From positions 1 through 64,000 of the forward strand of contig NZ_BNBD01000020.1 in the NCBI RefSeq assembly GCF_014654785.1: a stretch of 64,000 bases of DNA, given 5' to 3'. The stretch's first letter is position 1, and each line of letters begins with the position of its first letter. The notes beneath the pieces were generated by a model, which was not told the DNA's origin, did not search any database, and was given only the letters and a program-made list of their open reading frames with translations. Position numbers and translations under genes: made by a program. This document shows, piece by piece, positions 1 to 8,602 of the stretch. The stretch comes from Streptomyces mashuensis. GTDB lineage: Bacteria > Actinomycetota > Actinomycetes > Streptomycetales > Streptomycetaceae.

Positions 1-164
1 CCCTACCCCTGACCAGCTGAAACGCAGTCGTCAGACTCGGAAAGACAACAGCCTCTGAGGCAGACCCAGCGGACGTAGACGGTCGGGCCCAGGACGGCTA
101 TGACGACGTCCGGAGCTTCCTCCACCTGTGGTGACCCTGCCTGTTGCCCTTGCAGGTCAAGACG

Positions 165-352
165 CGTTGGCCCTCTTACGGTGACCTTGAGGTGCTTGTC
201 AGCAGTGTTCTGTTTCCACCCGACGACGTAACGGCGAATCATGCTGCCCTGGGTCTTGCGAGTGGGTGCTCTGTGCCGTCGAGGGCCAAGTGACGCAGGC
301 CAGGGAGCTGGGCCTCGATGCCGTTGAACCGTGAGCTGTTGGCCTGCTTGTA
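165..352 (-). pseudogene. IS630-type transposase C-terminal remnant
   Basis: The minus strand reads, across frames, FNGIEAQLPGLRHLALDGTE followed by QGSMIRRYVV and NTADKHLKV. This resembles the end of IS630-family transposases (an N-x-IEAQ/E-F-ALRYFALDGT block, then an E-Q-GSMIRRYI-WRN block). The two blocks lie in different frames and stop codons interrupt them, so the copy is dead. The catalytic DDE residues are not present in this stretch. No terminal inverted repeats or target duplication were found. The family call comes from recalled motifs, not a database search. Confidence 0.45.
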
Positions 353-576
353 GACGATTCGCCATTGTTATGGCCACTGCCCCGCCTCGTCGGCCCTCGC
401 TCGCTAGGTCGTCGCGGATGGCGTTGCCTGCGTCGTCGCGCGTCTCACACACGAGCTGTCCACCGACACGGGCGAAGGGTCGGCCATGTCTCCGCAGTCT
501 CAGCGCTCAAGAGGGCCGTGGTAACTCACGCCGTCGGCGCTATCCCATGTCGTGACGCCCGTTGCTCGCCCCAATC
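353..576. other. No recognisable gene
   Basis: The minus strand upstream of the IS630-like tail is open in one frame but matches nothing I recognise. No start with a ribosome binding site was seen. Confidence 0.4.
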
Positions 577-1902
577 TCAAGCCGGCGCCGCCTGCGCCCC
601 GTGAGCACTGCCGTCTTCGAGCGGCGTAAGCATCTCGCCGACCAGCACCACCACCTCGGCTACCTCCCCGTCCGCGGAGCGCCCCACCCATACGGGGTAG
701 GTACCGTCGCCGGTCGTCGCGAAGGCGACCAGTTCACCGCCGGATGCCTCGTCCTGAACCCGCAGGAGGTATATGGAGTCGGGTATGTTCTCCCCGACTC
801 CCGGCTCCCTGAGGACAAGGTGTTGCTCGAAGAGCCGGTGGAGCGGCTTCCAAGCCCCGGCATCGGCGAAGCATCCCGTAGCGCCGTCAGTGTTGAAGCC
901 GAAGATTTCGTCCTCTGCGAGCAGCCTGGGGTCGTCATCCGGTCCCAGGCCCATCTCCCAGGACGCAGCGGGGATCTCGCTGATGCGCAGCCGGACTGCT
1001 GTGGTGTCTGTACGGGTCACCCAGCCCTCGCTCCACTCGCAGTAATAGCCGATGCCGACCTCTGCTTCTTCGAGGGCATACTCCCCCGGTGGGACAGGGA
1101 CCGTAATGGCGGGACCTTGATCAGAGGGGTAATCCGGACCAGAGACGGCCAGCAGGCCGCTCGGCACCCGCAAGGTCCCGGTCCGGCGCGGCTCCACGAC
1201 TGTCATATCGGTGTAGTACCCGTTGGTCACACGCGTCCCGGGCCGGAACAGGGCGTCGAGCGGTCCGGGCTGCGCGGGGAGCGGTGGTCGCCAACAGGTA
1301 GGGGGAACCTCGGACGTACCGTCGGGCGTCGCAGCCGCGCCTGAGTCGAGCGCCACGGCTTGGAGCGCGACCGGTCCCGGTAGTCCCCGCCAGTGGAAAC
1401 TGGCCACCGGCCAGTCGCCGAACGCGGGACGTACCTGCCAACGCTCTACGTCGGCCCCAGGCACTGTCTCTCCCCGCCCGCGCCCGCCTCGGGGTTCCTG
1501 CGTGATCAACCCCTTGCCGTCCGGGAACAGCTCCATCGCGAAGCGGGGGCACTCCTCGTCGAACTCCGCCACATCCGGCTCGGTGTACTGCCATCTGCGG
1601 GTACGTCGCCTCAGCAGCCGGTCCGGATCGTCCAGCAGCCGCAGGTCCAGCTCGTCGGTGCGCCGGCCCTGGTCGTCATAGACCCATAGGCCGACGTAGT
1701 GGTCCCGCCAGGAAACCAGCCGGACCTCCAGCGGAACCTCCTGCCCCGGAATCCGGTACACCACGACGTACGGCAGCCCAGCGACATCACGCTCCCGCGC
1801 CGCCTCGGCAGTCAAGGGCCGCCACAATGCGCGGGCCTCCAAATCCCACGCCTGTGCGTACGCCACCTCGATGACCGTCCCCGGTCCCTGATCCCCACCC
1901 AT
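577..1902 (-). CDS. DUF4241-domain hypothetical protein
   Basis: A 441-residue soluble acidic protein with no signal peptide or membrane segment. I placed the start at the ATG whose first residues are MGGDQGPGTV; a longer reading to 1941 adds low-complexity Gly/Ser/Arg sequence. The C-terminal half resembles DUF4241: a proline-rich turn (VPVPPGEYAL), then a Trp-rich strand, then FGFNTDGATGCFAD, which fits the family's G-x-D-x-G-T-G-C-F block. The N-terminal 200 residues match nothing I know. DUF4241 proteins have no assigned biochemical role. It stands alone on the minus strand, about 135 bases from the divergent DUF5959 gene. The call is a family call only. Confidence 0.7.
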   Translation of the reverse strand: MGGDQGPGTVIEVAYAQAWDLEARALWRPLTAEAARERDVAGLPYVVVYRIPGQEVPLEVRLVSWRDHYVGLWVYDDQGRRTDELDLRLLDDPDRLLRRRTRRWQYTEPDVAEFDEECPRFAMELFPDGKGLITQEPRGGRGRGETVPGADVERWQVRPAFGDWPVASFHWRGLPGPVALQAVALDSGAAATPDGTSEVPPTCWRPPLPAQPGPLDALFRPGTRVTNGYYTDMTVVEPRRTGTLRVPSGLLAVSGPDYPSDQGPAITVPVPPGEYALEEAEVGIGYYCEWSEGWVTRTDTTAVRLRISEIPAASWEMGLGPDDDPRLLAEDEIFGFNTDGATGCFADAGAWKPLHRLFEQHLVLREPGVGENIPDSIYLLRVQDEASGGELVAFATTGDGTYPVWVGRSADGEVAEVVVLVGEMLTPLEDGSAHGAQAAPA

Positions 1903-2038
1903 ACCGCCACCGCCTGCTCTGCTTGATCCGGTCGAACACAATAGACACCGCCACTGACAAGGGCCGATGCGGAGGCCAGAGCGCGTCTCTTGATCGGGCG
2001 GGTGATGGCGGGGCGAGTGGCTCTGGGGGACTCATCCG

Positions 2039-2479
2039 GTGGATGAAGCGGCTTCTCTTGAATTGATGCGCCTGTCTGACTGGAGTCGGGTTGTCAGCGT
2101 CAGGCTGGTCCACCACCTGCCTGCGTGGGAGCCGGACTACTACGCCGCCGACATCGTCATCACCAGCGACCTCGTGAACGCACAGCTTCGGATCCACGTG
2201 ACGCTTGAAGACCTGGATCAGTGGGCTGAGGCACTGGACCGCATCGAGTCGGATGAGCATCAGCCCACTGAAGGGGAGGCACTCACCGTCGACTGGCCGG
2301 CCGCCGGCCGCCAGGGATACCTCCGCTTCATCGCAGAGGACCCCTACGTGGTGGAGGTCCACGATGCGCCACAGACCCAGGTCTCCGTCAGAGTCCCGCT
2401 CGACATGGACGAGGACTGGATCAAGGAGGCGCGTCAGAGGCTTGATGCCGTGAGCAGGCTCCTCGGGCGGGACGGCTGA
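2039..2479 (+). CDS. DUF5959 family protein
   Basis: A 146-residue acidic cytoplasmic protein (GTG start; an internal ATG at residue 10, MRLSDWSRVV, is a plausible alternative). The layout fits DUF5959: an N-terminal LIRL-type strand, a central LEDLDQWAEALDRI helix corresponding to the family's L-x-x-W-x-x-A-L-D block, and a C-terminal VSVRVPLDMDEDWIKEARQR stretch that matches the V-P-L-D-x-x-x-x-W-I-x-x-x-x-x-R ending. The family is common in Streptomyces and has no known function; some copies lie beside immunity or toxin genes, but no toxin is visible here. It is divergent from the DUF4241 gene. Confidence 0.75.
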   Translation: MDEAASLELMRLSDWSRVVSVRLVHHLPAWEPDYYAADIVITSDLVNAQLRIHVTLEDLDQWAEALDRIESDEHQPTEGEALTVDWPAAGRQGYLRFIAEDPYVVEVHDAPQTQVSVRVPLDMDEDWIKEARQRLDAVSRLLGRDG

Positions 2480-2636
2480 ACCCCTACCCCTGTCAGTGCC
2501 TGCTCCAGATCAGGTGGCGGCGAGGTTGAGTGCGGTCTCATCGGCGCTCACTGTCTGCCGCACCACGGGGTCGGCCTGGGGCCTTCTTCCAATGGTTGAC
2601 GCGCCGATCGATGGTGTTCCGCTGCTCGACGTTGTT

Positions 2637-3038
2637 TCAGGTGGTGAAGAGTCGGAGGCGAGAGTGTATGAACGGCGCAGTGAGAAACACGAGGAGGGCG
2701 AAGGCCGTCAGCCTTTGCAGCCCTGGCTGCGTGGACAGGGTGGTGTGCTGGATGCCGTAGGCCGCGTACCAGTTGGCGGCCAGATCGGTTGCCATGATGC
2801 CGCACGTGAGGTTTACTCCGGCTCGCTTGCCGCACATCAGAAGCGCCGCTGCCAGAGGGTCGAAGATCGCCAAGGATGACCAGAACAGATTCAGCCACTG
2901 CGGAGCCCACGGGTAAGGGTGGAGTCCGCGTAGGAAGAGGGCAGCGACGTGGGAGGCGGCGCCCACGACCAGGACGATGACGTACAGCACGATCAGTGCC
3001 ACTGCCCACCGCGGGGTCCTGCGTATCCAGCCGATCAC
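2637..3038 (-). CDS. Small multi-pass membrane protein
   Basis: A 133-residue protein with four predicted transmembrane segments: residues about 11-35 (WAVALIVLYVIVLVVGAASH), 46-68, 78-95 and 107-125. It starts MIGWIRRTPRW, so positively charged residues precede the first segment (inside-positive). Short loops and a basic tail (HSRLRLFTT) give it the look of a small integral membrane protein of unknown function. I do not recognise the family. It is convergent with the DUF5959 gene, 157 bases away. Confidence 0.7.
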   Translation of the reverse strand: MIGWIRRTPRWAVALIVLYVIVLVVGAASHVAALFLRGLHPYPWAPQWLNLFWSSLAIFDPLAAALLMCGKRAGVNLTCGIMATDLAANWYAAYGIQHTTLSTQPGLQRLTAFALLVFLTAPFIHSRLRLFTT

Positions 3039-3194
3039 ACTGCTGAGTGTTCCAGGATCGGCTGATGCTGCTGTGCGTCATCTGGTGAGTCGGCGTATCC
3101 GACGAGGTCTGCGGATATGCCGACGAAGGCGAGGAACTATTCGGCCTTGCGGGCGCACCCGCCCCGGCGGGCCACAGGTGCAGGGGTGAGGGAG

Positions 3195-3345
3195 CTATTG
3201 GTCGTACGTTCACTCACGGCCGCTCTGCCGGTACTCCCCACGGCGATCGGCTGGACGCCGGGCCGCATGCGGGCGGTGTACAGGAGGCCGTCGAGGTGAT
3301 CGCTCTGGTGGGCGATGAGTCGGGCGAGGCCGCGGTCATCCGTCA
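3195..3345 (-). pseudogene. Peptide deformylase C-terminal fragment, copy A
   Basis: The minus strand encodes GLARLIAHQSDHLDGLLYTA followed by RMRPGVQPIAV, the last third of peptide deformylase (motif 3, normally HEIDHLEG). Here the catalytic Glu of HExxH is replaced (HQSDH). One base is then lost in the codons corresponding to VEEYRQ, and a TGA replaces the Trp of the tail. Motifs 1 and 2 are absent. It is about 84 percent identical by eye to the matching part of copy B (4135-4260), so the two arose by duplication. Non-functional. Confidence 0.75.
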
Positions 3346-3398
3346 GATCGCCCCGGCCTATACCCTGGCCAACGGCCAAGACAGGCGACGTCGCACGA

Positions 3399-3989
3399 TC
3401 AGGCAGAAGACTCCCGGTTCCTCTGCGGCACACCGTAGTGGGCGGCCAGCTCGGCGGCGTACGCGTCGGGGACGCGCCGGTTCGGGAAAAGCTGCGGCAG
3501 CCAGAACGCCAACACGTGGGCTGCGTCGACGAACGGCCCGTACCGGACGAGCCAATGCTGCCGCGCGACCTCGTCCGGGAAGCCTCGGACGACGGCGAGC
3601 TCCGGGCCTCGTTCGCCCCAACAGCCCCAACGCCCGGAAGGACCGGTCAGCGCGACTGTCTTCGCCGCGATGGTGACCGAGTCCAGGGCTTCCCCGCCCG
3701 GATCGAACCCGACCTCCGCCCAGTAGTCGCCCGGCGTGGCCTCGACGGACAGCGACAGCGCCGGTCCGGCGATGCCCTCCGCCTCGACCACGAGCAGGTC
3801 GATCTGCCGGTCGCCGTGCAGCCTGGCCAGCGCGGTGAGTGCCGGCCAGGCGTCTGGGGTGAGCAGCAGATCGAACTCGAAGAACACCGCCTCGTCGGCG
3901 AGCTTCCGGAAGACCCCCGCGGGCAACCTGGCATCGAGGTCGAAGACGGCAGCAGCATGGGCCCGGACGGCGTCCGGGTGCGAGGTCAT
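3399..3989 (-). CDS. Hypothetical cytoplasmic protein between two deformylase remnants
   Basis: A 196-residue protein starting at MTSHPDAVRA; the frame stays open further upstream, but that part reads through the duplicated deformylase tail and is not credible protein. The sequence alternates strands and helices with no signal peptide, for example FFEFDLLLTPDAWPALTALA and RQHWLVRYGPFVDAAHVLAF. I do not recognise the family. The gene is bracketed by two homologous deformylase fragments in the same orientation, so it sits inside a duplicated or inserted segment. Amino acid composition is normal, with no internal stops, which suggests it is still a real gene. Confidence 0.6.
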   Translation of the reverse strand: MTSHPDAVRAHAAAVFDLDARLPAGVFRKLADEAVFFEFDLLLTPDAWPALTALARLHGDRQIDLLVVEAEGIAGPALSLSVEATPGDYWAEVGFDPGGEALDSVTIAAKTVALTGPSGRWGCWGERGPELAVVRGFPDEVARQHWLVRYGPFVDAAHVLAFWLPQLFPNRRVPDAYAAELAAHYGVPQRNRESSA

Positions 3990-4134
3990 GACGCGGTGTG
4001 CTGGTCCTCGATCTGGTGCGGAGCCGACGTGATCAGTCACGGGGCAAGGGTAATCACGTCGCGATCGCCTAGACAGGTCCTGATCAGCCTTGAGTTCGTA
4101 CCTGCCTGGCCGGCCACAGGCCATAGCTGGGGGG

Positions 4135-4675
4135 CTAGTGGTCGTACGTCCACTCACGTCCGGTCTGCCGGTACTCCTCCACGGGAATCGGCTCAACGTC
4201 GGGCCGCATGCGGGCGGTGTTGAGCAGACCGTCGAGGTGATCGATCTCGTGCGCGCCGTGCGAGCCCTCGCTCGTACATCGTGGTCACCTCGGTGCCGTC
4301 CAGTTCGGTGGTCGCCAGCCTGATCGTCAGAGGGCGGGGAACCATGCCGCGGACGTCGAAGAAGGACAGACAGCCCTCGTACTGCTCGTCCATTTCCTCG
4401 GAGCCGGCAGTGATGTGCGGGTTGAGCAGAACTATCGCCGCGGCGGCTGGGTCGGCCGGCTGGACGACGGCCGCCGCGCGACCGATGCCGATCTGCTAGG
4501 CCGCAATCCCCATGCCTTTGGCGAAGGGGTGGACGGAGGCGATCCGACTCATCGAAACGGACAGCGTCTCGACGGTCTGCTCGGCAGTGTCCTTCTCGTC
4601 CGGCAGGTCGAAGGGACAGGCGGCCTCGAGGTCTTCTTTCCCGGTTGCGACCGGGCCATCCCCGACTCGGCGAGC
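4135..4675 (-). pseudogene. def: Peptide deformylase pseudogene, copy B
   Basis: All three deformylase motifs are readable on the minus strand. Motif 1 reads KGMGIAA-stop-QIGIG: a TAG replaces the Pro of G-x-G-x-A-A-P-Q. Motif 2 is EGCLSFFDVRG, with the metal-binding Cys kept. Motif 3 is HEIDHLDGLLNTARM, with catalytic Glu and both His kept, but it lies in another frame because of a one-base shift near 4260. The tail is VEEYRQTGREWTYDH. The N-terminal part (DGPVATGKEDLEAACPFD) is recognisable and the true start is lost. The nonsense codon and frameshift make it a pseudogene of an accessory deformylase, the enzyme that removes N-formyl groups from nascent proteins. Confidence 0.85.
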
Positions 4676-5138
4676 GTGTCTGCGCCAGTCAGCGGGTCAA
4701 CAGCGGTGTGTACCCGTGAGTTCGGTGTAACGCCTTCGCGTAGGCGCGTGCCGGACCGGCGCGCGCGGTGTGGGGCGATGCAGCAGGCCGGCCAGTCGAA
4801 GACGGGCGTCGCGGCGGTGTCCGCCGCCTGGCAGGAAGCGGCGGCCGCAGACGGGGCAGCACGGCGCTCGGGTCCGGGCCGTTGAGGGTCATGTACAGGC
4901 CGGTCGGGGCCCCTTCGCCGTACTGGCGTCGGTCGCGTCGAAACCGGGCCGTACAGGCCAGGCCGCTGTAGAGGGCGTACGCGCGGGCAGCCGCCACGAT
5001 CGGTTCCCGGCACCACTGGCACCGGCGCTCTCGACCGGCCAGCCTCAGCTTACGCCCGGCTGGGACGCCGGTGCGTGCAGCACAGGGCCCCCGCCGCCGC
5101 CCGAAGGCGGCATGCCGGGACCTTGCCCGTGGTGGAGG
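4676..5138. other. Degenerate region, possible zinc-ribbon remnant
   Basis: No intact gene. On the minus strand short coding-like stretches occur in different frames, including GLYMTLNGPD and CPVCGRRFLPGGGHRRDARL; the second looks like half of a C-x-x-C zinc ribbon. They appear to be a frameshifted small gene, unidentified. Confidence 0.3.
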
Positions 5139-5597
5139 TCAGGTCGTTTGCCGGCGCCAGGTGTCCAGGACGGCTCGGACAGCGCTGGAGACCTCGCCCT
5201 GCTGGCCGTCACCGGCCCACAGATGCGCGTCGTGCTCGGTGAGTTTGACCGTCTGCCCGGTGACGGCGGTGGCGAAGTTGAACTGCCGGGTGGAGCGGCC
5301 GGAGCTGGAGCGGTAGTCGAAGTCCCCCAGGTAGGTGCCGACCTCCGTCACGGTCAGGCCGGTCTCCTCGGCGACCTCGCGCCGCAGGGCCTCGGTCAGG
5401 CTCTCGCCGGGCTTGACGCCGCCGGAGGGCAGCTCCCACAGGCCGCCGAGGTAGTCGCCGGCCGGCCGGTGCAGCAACAGCATCTTGTTGTCGGGATCGG
5501 TGATGACGGCGCCGACGACTGTCTTCTCGATGCCGTCGCGCGCGGCGGTGTGGAGGAGGTCGTCCAGAAGGTCGGGGGTGACGGTGGAGGGGGTCAC
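5139..5597 (-). CDS. NUDIX hydrolase
   Basis: A 152-residue single-domain NUDIX protein. The Nudix box is at residues about 59-81: GGVKPGESLTEALRREVAEE followed by TGL, with all the signature residues (G-x5-E-x7-R-E-x-x-E-E-x-G). These coordinate the divalent metal that drives hydrolysis of nucleoside diphosphate-X substrates; the substrate cannot be told from sequence. The start is a GTG overlapping the stop of the upstream aminotransferase remnant by four bases, which identifies it as the last cistron of what was an operon. Conserved core: EKTVVGAVITDPDNKMLLLH. It is intact, although its operon partner is truncated. Confidence 0.9.
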   Translation of the reverse strand: MTPSTVTPDLLDDLLHTAARDGIEKTVVGAVITDPDNKMLLLHRPAGDYLGGLWELPSGGVKPGESLTEALRREVAEETGLTVTEVGTYLGDFDYRSSSGRSTRQFNFATAVTGQTVKLTEHDAHLWAGDGQQGEVSSAVRAVLDTWRRQTT

Positions 5598-6000
5598 GTC
5601 AGGCCCTTCGCGTGGGTGGCGACTTTCGCGATGGCGGTGGTGTAGGCGTCGGCGAGGTGTACGTCGCCCTGCCGGTGCCACACCGACAGCTTCAGCGTCG
5701 TGGCGTGCATGTATTCCGCTGCCGGGAAACCGTCGGCAGGCAGGTGGTGGCCGTCAGCGTAGCCGGGCAGCAAAGCGCCGGGGATGCGGAACAGCGGATG
5801 GGCGTACAGCGGGCAGGTGAAGCCGGGGACATCCACTTCGGTGGCGTCTTCGGCGTGGACGGCGTCGAGGAACCGCCCGATCGGCAGGCCGCCCAGTTCG
5901 GCCGGCTCGTAGCGCAGCGGCAACGCGTACCACGACGGCCGTGCCGCTGCCGGCAGATCGGTGACGTGGATGCCCGGCACACCCTCCAGCAGGCCCCACG
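5594..6000 (-). pseudogene. C-terminal remnant of a DegT/StrS-type aminotransferase
   Basis: About 135 residues look like the end of a PLP-dependent DegT/DnrJ/EryC1/StrS sugar aminotransferase: SWYALPLRYEPAELGGLPIG, then VPGFTCPLYAHPLFRIPGAL, then the ending DAYTTAIAKVATHAKGLT. The PLP-binding Lys and the whole large domain are missing; upstream of about 6000 the frame continues as unrelated low-quality sequence. The tail overlaps the NUDIX start by four bases (GTGA), so the pair was once co-transcribed. In Streptomyces such aminotransferases occur with NUDIX and NTP-transferase genes, but no partner is left here. Confidence 0.65.
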
Positions 6001-6180
6001 GTGACCGCACACTCGAGCAGCTGCGTGCAGAATAGGCAGCCCTGCCCGAGAGGCGGTATCCGCAGCGAGAGGTGGTCCACGGGAGACCGGCCTCGGGGAA
6101 CATCGGGGCAGGCGATATCCGCTGGCCCGATGTTACCGAAGGCCGGAGACGGCTCCCCTTCCCGCAGCCTCGGAGGAGAA

Positions 6181-6612
6181 TCAGTCGAGGCAGAACTCGT
6201 TGCCCTCGATGTCCTGCATCGTGATGCACGACTCGTTGACGCCATCGGCGCGCTGCGTCAGCACGTGTTTCGCGCCGAGCGCCATCAGCCGTGCGCATTC
6301 GGCCTCGAGCGTGACAAGGCGCTCCTCACCCACGAGCCCGGCGCCGGCCCGCACATCGAGATGCACCCGGTTCTTGACGACCTTGCCTTCGGGAACTCGC
6401 TGGAAGAGCAAGCGCGGGCCCACACCCGAGGGATCAGTGCACGCGAAGTAGATCTCATCCTCGGGCGGCAGCGAGCGGTGGTACTCCTCCCACGTGGCAA
6501 AGCCCTCCGGGACCGGCGGCACGACGTACCCCAGCACCTCGCACCAGAAGGCGGCGAGGCGCGCAGGCTCCGCGCAGTCGAAGGTCACTTGGAACTGTTT
6601 GATCGTTGACAT
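6181..6612 (-). CDS. VOC (glyoxalase-like) family protein
   Basis: A 143-residue single-domain vicinal-oxygen-chelate protein. It begins MSTIKQFQVTFDCAEPARLA with an AFWCEVLGY helix, the usual VOC opening, and ends with MQDIEGNEFCLD, the D-P-x-G-N-x-F-x-L block of the second beta-alpha-beta-beta-beta unit. Metal positions are consistent with the glyoxalase_6 type, with His in KNRVHLDVRA and Glu in GNEFCLD. The substrate cannot be inferred. It is intact with ordinary composition. The next gene upstream, the HemC-like gene, runs the other way. Confidence 0.85.
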   Translation of the reverse strand: MSTIKQFQVTFDCAEPARLAAFWCEVLGYVVPPVPEGFATWEEYHRSLPPEDEIYFACTDPSGVGPRLLFQRVPEGKVVKNRVHLDVRAGAGLVGEERLVTLEAECARLMALGAKHVLTQRADGVNESCITMQDIEGNEFCLD

Positions 6613-6697
6613 CGGCGCACGATAACAGGGCCCTGCTCATCTCCCCAGGTCGGGAAGTCCGCACGTTGTCGGGAGGAGGCGGCTGCTACCCGCTGCT

Positions 6698-7322
6698 GTG
6701 TCGGGATGGCGCGACGCCCTCGTCCTATCCGCCGGCCGACCGCCTTGTGCTCTCGCGGAGCTGCCGCGAGGCGCCCGGGTGGGGACCAGCGCCCCGCGTC
6801 GCGTCGCCCAACTGTGCCAGCACCACCCGCGACTGGAGCCGGTGCTCGTCCGCGGCAACGCCGACACCCGCATCGCCCGCCTGGACGACGGCAGCAGCGG
6901 ACTCGACGCGCTGCTCGTCGCCTACGCCGGGTTGCACCGCCTCGGCCAGGCCCACCGAGCGACACAGATCCTCGATCCGGCCCTGTGGCTCCCGGCCTCC
7001 GGTGCTGGCATGGTCGTCGCCGAATACCGCACCGGCGACACCACCGTCTGCGATGTCCTCCCGCCGATCATCCGCCCGGCCACCGCCACCGCACTCGTCG
7101 CCGAACGCGCCACCCTTGCGGCCCGGCGCGGCATCTGCATGACGGCGGCCTTGCGTCCATGCCACCCTCACCGGCGACACGGTGACCGTCCACGCCGTGG
7201 TGTTCGCCCCTGACGGCCACACCGCCATCCGCATCCGAGCCACCGGGGCGGTGCATCAGACCGACGCCGTGGGCCGCCGCGCCGCCGAGCAGCTCCTTCA
7301 CGCCCTCCCCCACCGCCCCTGA
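6698..7322 (+). pseudogene. HemC-like (hydroxymethylbilane synthase) gene lacking domain 1, frameshifted
   Basis: The first frame gives ELPRGARVGTSAPRRVAQLC, VLVRGNADTRIARLDDG, YAGLHRLGQA and DPALWLPASGAGMVV, which match domain 2 of hydroxymethylbilane synthase. A Cys at the position that carries the dipyrromethane cofactor follows (GICMTAAL). Near 7150 the frame shifts by one base and the rest of domain 3 is read as HATLTGDTVTVHAVVFAPDG up to a TGA at 7320-7322. The first 100 or so residues, which hold the catalytic Asp and substrate-binding Lys and Arg, are missing. It cannot make hydroxymethylbilane as it stands. It may derive from a HemC paralogue of a specialised pathway rather than the housekeeping gene. 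Confidence 0.75.
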
Positions 7323-7374
7323 CAGCAATCACCCTGCTGGACATGACGCTCACCAGACAGAAGGGACGTCGCTC

Positions 7375-8493
7375 ATGGCCCTGCTCAGCCAGGACTCCGA
7401 CGAGAACGCCAAGCCCGGGCGGCCCAGAATGACCGATGCGCAGTACATGGCCAGTCGCAGCGTGCTGTGGAGCGGCGTATCGGCTCTGTTCACCGACGGC
7501 CGTGGCCGGGTGCTCCTCGAGGACGTCGACTACCGCCGTGCGTGCTTGCTTCCCGGCGGTGCCATCGACGCCGGCGAAGCCCCCTCCCTGGCTGTTGCGC
7601 GCGAGATCCGCGAGGAGCTCGGACTCATCCGCCGCTTCTCCCGCACTCTGGCCGTCGACTGGGTGTTTCCCGGCACCCCGGGCTACCCGCAGGGGTTCCC
7701 CGGCGAGGTCATCTACGTGTTCGACGGCGGGGCCTTATCCGAGGACGACATCACCCGGATCCGCCTGCCAGAACGGGAAGTCACCGGCATCCGCTGCGTC
7801 GAACCCGCGCTCCTCCCCCACCACATGCCGCCCGGCAACGCCCGGCGCGCCCTGGCCGCGCTCCGCGCGCGGATCAACGGCACCGGCACCGCGATCCTCG
7901 AAGACGGCCGGCCCCTCGCCCCGACATGCCTCGACGACCTTGAGGTGCTGCGCACTCCACGCAAACCCCAGCTATGGCCCTGGCATGCCGGCCCCGTGCC
8001 GGCCGAGCTCCCCATTCGGCAGTCCTGGGGCTGGCTGTTCTCGGAGGACGGCCGGGTCCTCGTCCTCGTCGGCCAGGACACCGGCTCGGCGTGCCTGCCC
8101 GGCGGCACGGTCGAGCCGGCTGATCACGGCGATCCGGCACGAACGCTCCGGCGCGAGGCGTGGGAGGAGGCCAGGATGCGCATCGGCAATGCGCTCTACC
8201 TCGGCTACCTCCACGACGACACCACCGACCGGCACTGTGCCCGGGCCCGGTACGCGGCCGTTATCACCGACTGGGAACCGCCGAGCCTCGACGAGGCCAC
8301 CGGCCAGACCTACACCCGCCTCCTGGCCACGCCCGAGCAAGCGGCACAGCTCTTCGACTGGGGCAGCGAGGCCGCACCGCAGCTGGCCGCCGTCCACGCC
8401 GCCCGGGAGAAGCTCGGCATGCCGGCTCCAGCCCGGCAACCGCTCACCGAACTCCCGTCGCACCGGCCCACCCGGGGCTCTGCGGTTCGGTAG
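7375..8493 (+). CDS. Tandem NUDIX-domain protein
   Basis: A 372-residue protein with two NUDIX domains. The first box (residues about 61-83) is GGAIDAGEAPSLAVAREIRE then ELGL, complete. The second (about 243-270) begins GGTVEPADHGDPARTLRREA then WEEARMRI; it carries a short insertion and lacks the Gly after EE, so it is probably inactive or altered. A linker of about 60 residues separates the domains. The ATG start has a purine-rich GAAGGGA ribosome site nine bases upstream. The gene follows the HemC-like remnant by 52 bases and precedes a MazG-like remnant, all on the plus strand: two house-cleaning nucleotide hydrolase types side by side. Cytoplasmic; substrate unknown. Confidence 0.9.
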   Translation: MALLSQDSDENAKPGRPRMTDAQYMASRSVLWSGVSALFTDGRGRVLLEDVDYRRACLLPGGAIDAGEAPSLAVAREIREELGLIRRFSRTLAVDWVFPGTPGYPQGFPGEVIYVFDGGALSEDDITRIRLPEREVTGIRCVEPALLPHHMPPGNARRALAALRARINGTGTAILEDGRPLAPTCLDDLEVLRTPRKPQLWPWHAGPVPAELPIRQSWGWLFSEDGRVLVLVGQDTGSACLPGGTVEPADHGDPARTLRREAWEEARMRIGNALYLGYLHDDTTDRHCARARYAAVITDWEPPSLDEATGQTYTRLLATPEQAAQLFDWGSEAAPQLAAVHAAREKLGMPAPARQPLTELPSHRPTRGSAVR

Positions 8494-8602
8494 CACCGCA
8501 GGGCCGGAAAGAACACTGCCGCGTCGGTGCTGCGCAACTGCCCGGACACTGTTCGCGTCGACTCCGCGACGAGAAGCACGCCCGTGAGGAGGAGGATCTG
8601 CC

